Of a stretch of 12,877 nt of DNA, positions 12,698-12,877 are shown piece by piece (position 1 is the stretch's first letter; the number at the start of each line of letters is the position of its first letter). The stretch lies in contig DGRP01000071.1 of the NCBI GenBank assembly GCA_002391065.1, positions 1 to 12,877 on the forward strand, in the 5' to 3' direction. The stretch is from Ruminococcus sp. UBA4385. GTDB lineage: Bacteria > Bacillota_A > Clostridia > Oscillospirales > Ruminococcaceae. The notes below the pieces were generated by a model. It did not search any database. It was not told the origin of the DNA and saw only the letters and a program-made list of their open reading frames with translations. The translations under genes were made by a program, and so were the position numbers.

Positions 12698-12877
12698 CTA
12701 ACCGCATAGCTGAAAGCCCATTACTCCTGCAACGGTCAGCACACCGCCGAGCAGGTTTGCCCGTGAACAGCTCTCACGCATTATCAGCCCTATGACAAAC
12801 AGTGTAACAAGTATCATCGGCTGTATCAGCGAGTAGCTGGCAAGGCTTATCCTTAAAGAAAGGATAATCATTATGAT
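12698..12877 (-). CDS. EamA/DMT-type transporter, C-terminal end (partial)
   Basis: The last 59 codons of a gene that enters from the right edge, ending at TAG 12698-12700. Two membrane helices are visible: SLASYSLIQPMILVTLFVIG and LLGGVLTVAGVMGF, joined by a short charged loop (MRESCSRAN). This pattern, a helix ending in a small loop then a LxGGxLxxAGV helix at the very C-terminus, is typical of drug/metabolite transporter (EamA-like) proteins. The substrate cannot be told from this end. Confidence 0.65.
   Translation of the reverse strand: MIMIILSLRISLASYSLIQPMILVTLFVIGLIMRESCSRANLLGGVLTVAGVMGFQLCG

Overview
The window looks like chromosomal DNA of a gut or rumen Bacillota, most likely a Ruminococcus-like member of the Oscillospirales. 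The grounds are secreted multidomain proteins with fibronectin type III (FN3), transglutaminase-like and SGNH domains, a poly-threonine lipoprotein, BspA-type leucine-rich repeats, strong Shine-Dalgarno sites and several TTG starts. This is inference from gene style; no rRNA or other phylogenetic marker is present.

Layout. Apart from the right-hand ABC remnant, everything supportable as coding is on the minus strand. (1) 1-176: the edge of a decayed gene. (2) 191-2452: terminator, a membrane-anchored ECF-type sigma factor with an extracytoplasmic LRR domain (sigma-LRR1), an overlapping 38-aa ORF and two tandem promoters. (3) 2482-3523: a lipoprotein of unknown function with its own ECF-like promoter. 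(4) 3575-7620: an operon of an exported FN3/SGNH hydrolase, a 47-aa ORF and a second sigma-LRR protein, ending in a terminator with the same stem as the first. (5) 7640-10907: an operon of a secreted transglutaminase-like protein, a poly-Thr lipoprotein and a membrane acyltransferase. (6) 10908-11735: mostly non-coding, holding a truncated gene that keeps its promoter and terminator. (7) 11684-12576: a frameshifted, chimeric ABC ATPase pseudogene. (8) 12602-12877: a terminator and the 3' end of an EamA-type transporter gene.

The most interesting part is 191-7620. Two paralogous modules each consist of a 38-47 aa helical protein whose gene overlaps the start of a one-polypeptide membrane sigma factor: sigma regions 2 and 4 in the cytoplasm, a transmembrane segment, a low-complexity stalk and a BspA-like LRR domain outside. 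Three promoters in this block (sigma-LRR1 unit, lipoprotein, SGNH operon) share the pattern [A/G]AAC-N19-TCTAA[C/T]A with identical spacing, which resembles an ECF sigma promoter. The simplest reading is a local regulon in which LRR-displaying sigma factors sense something outside the cell and switch on their own genes, an exported hydrolase and a lipoprotein. The shared motif, small ORFs and domain order are read directly from the sequence; the regulatory circuit is inference.
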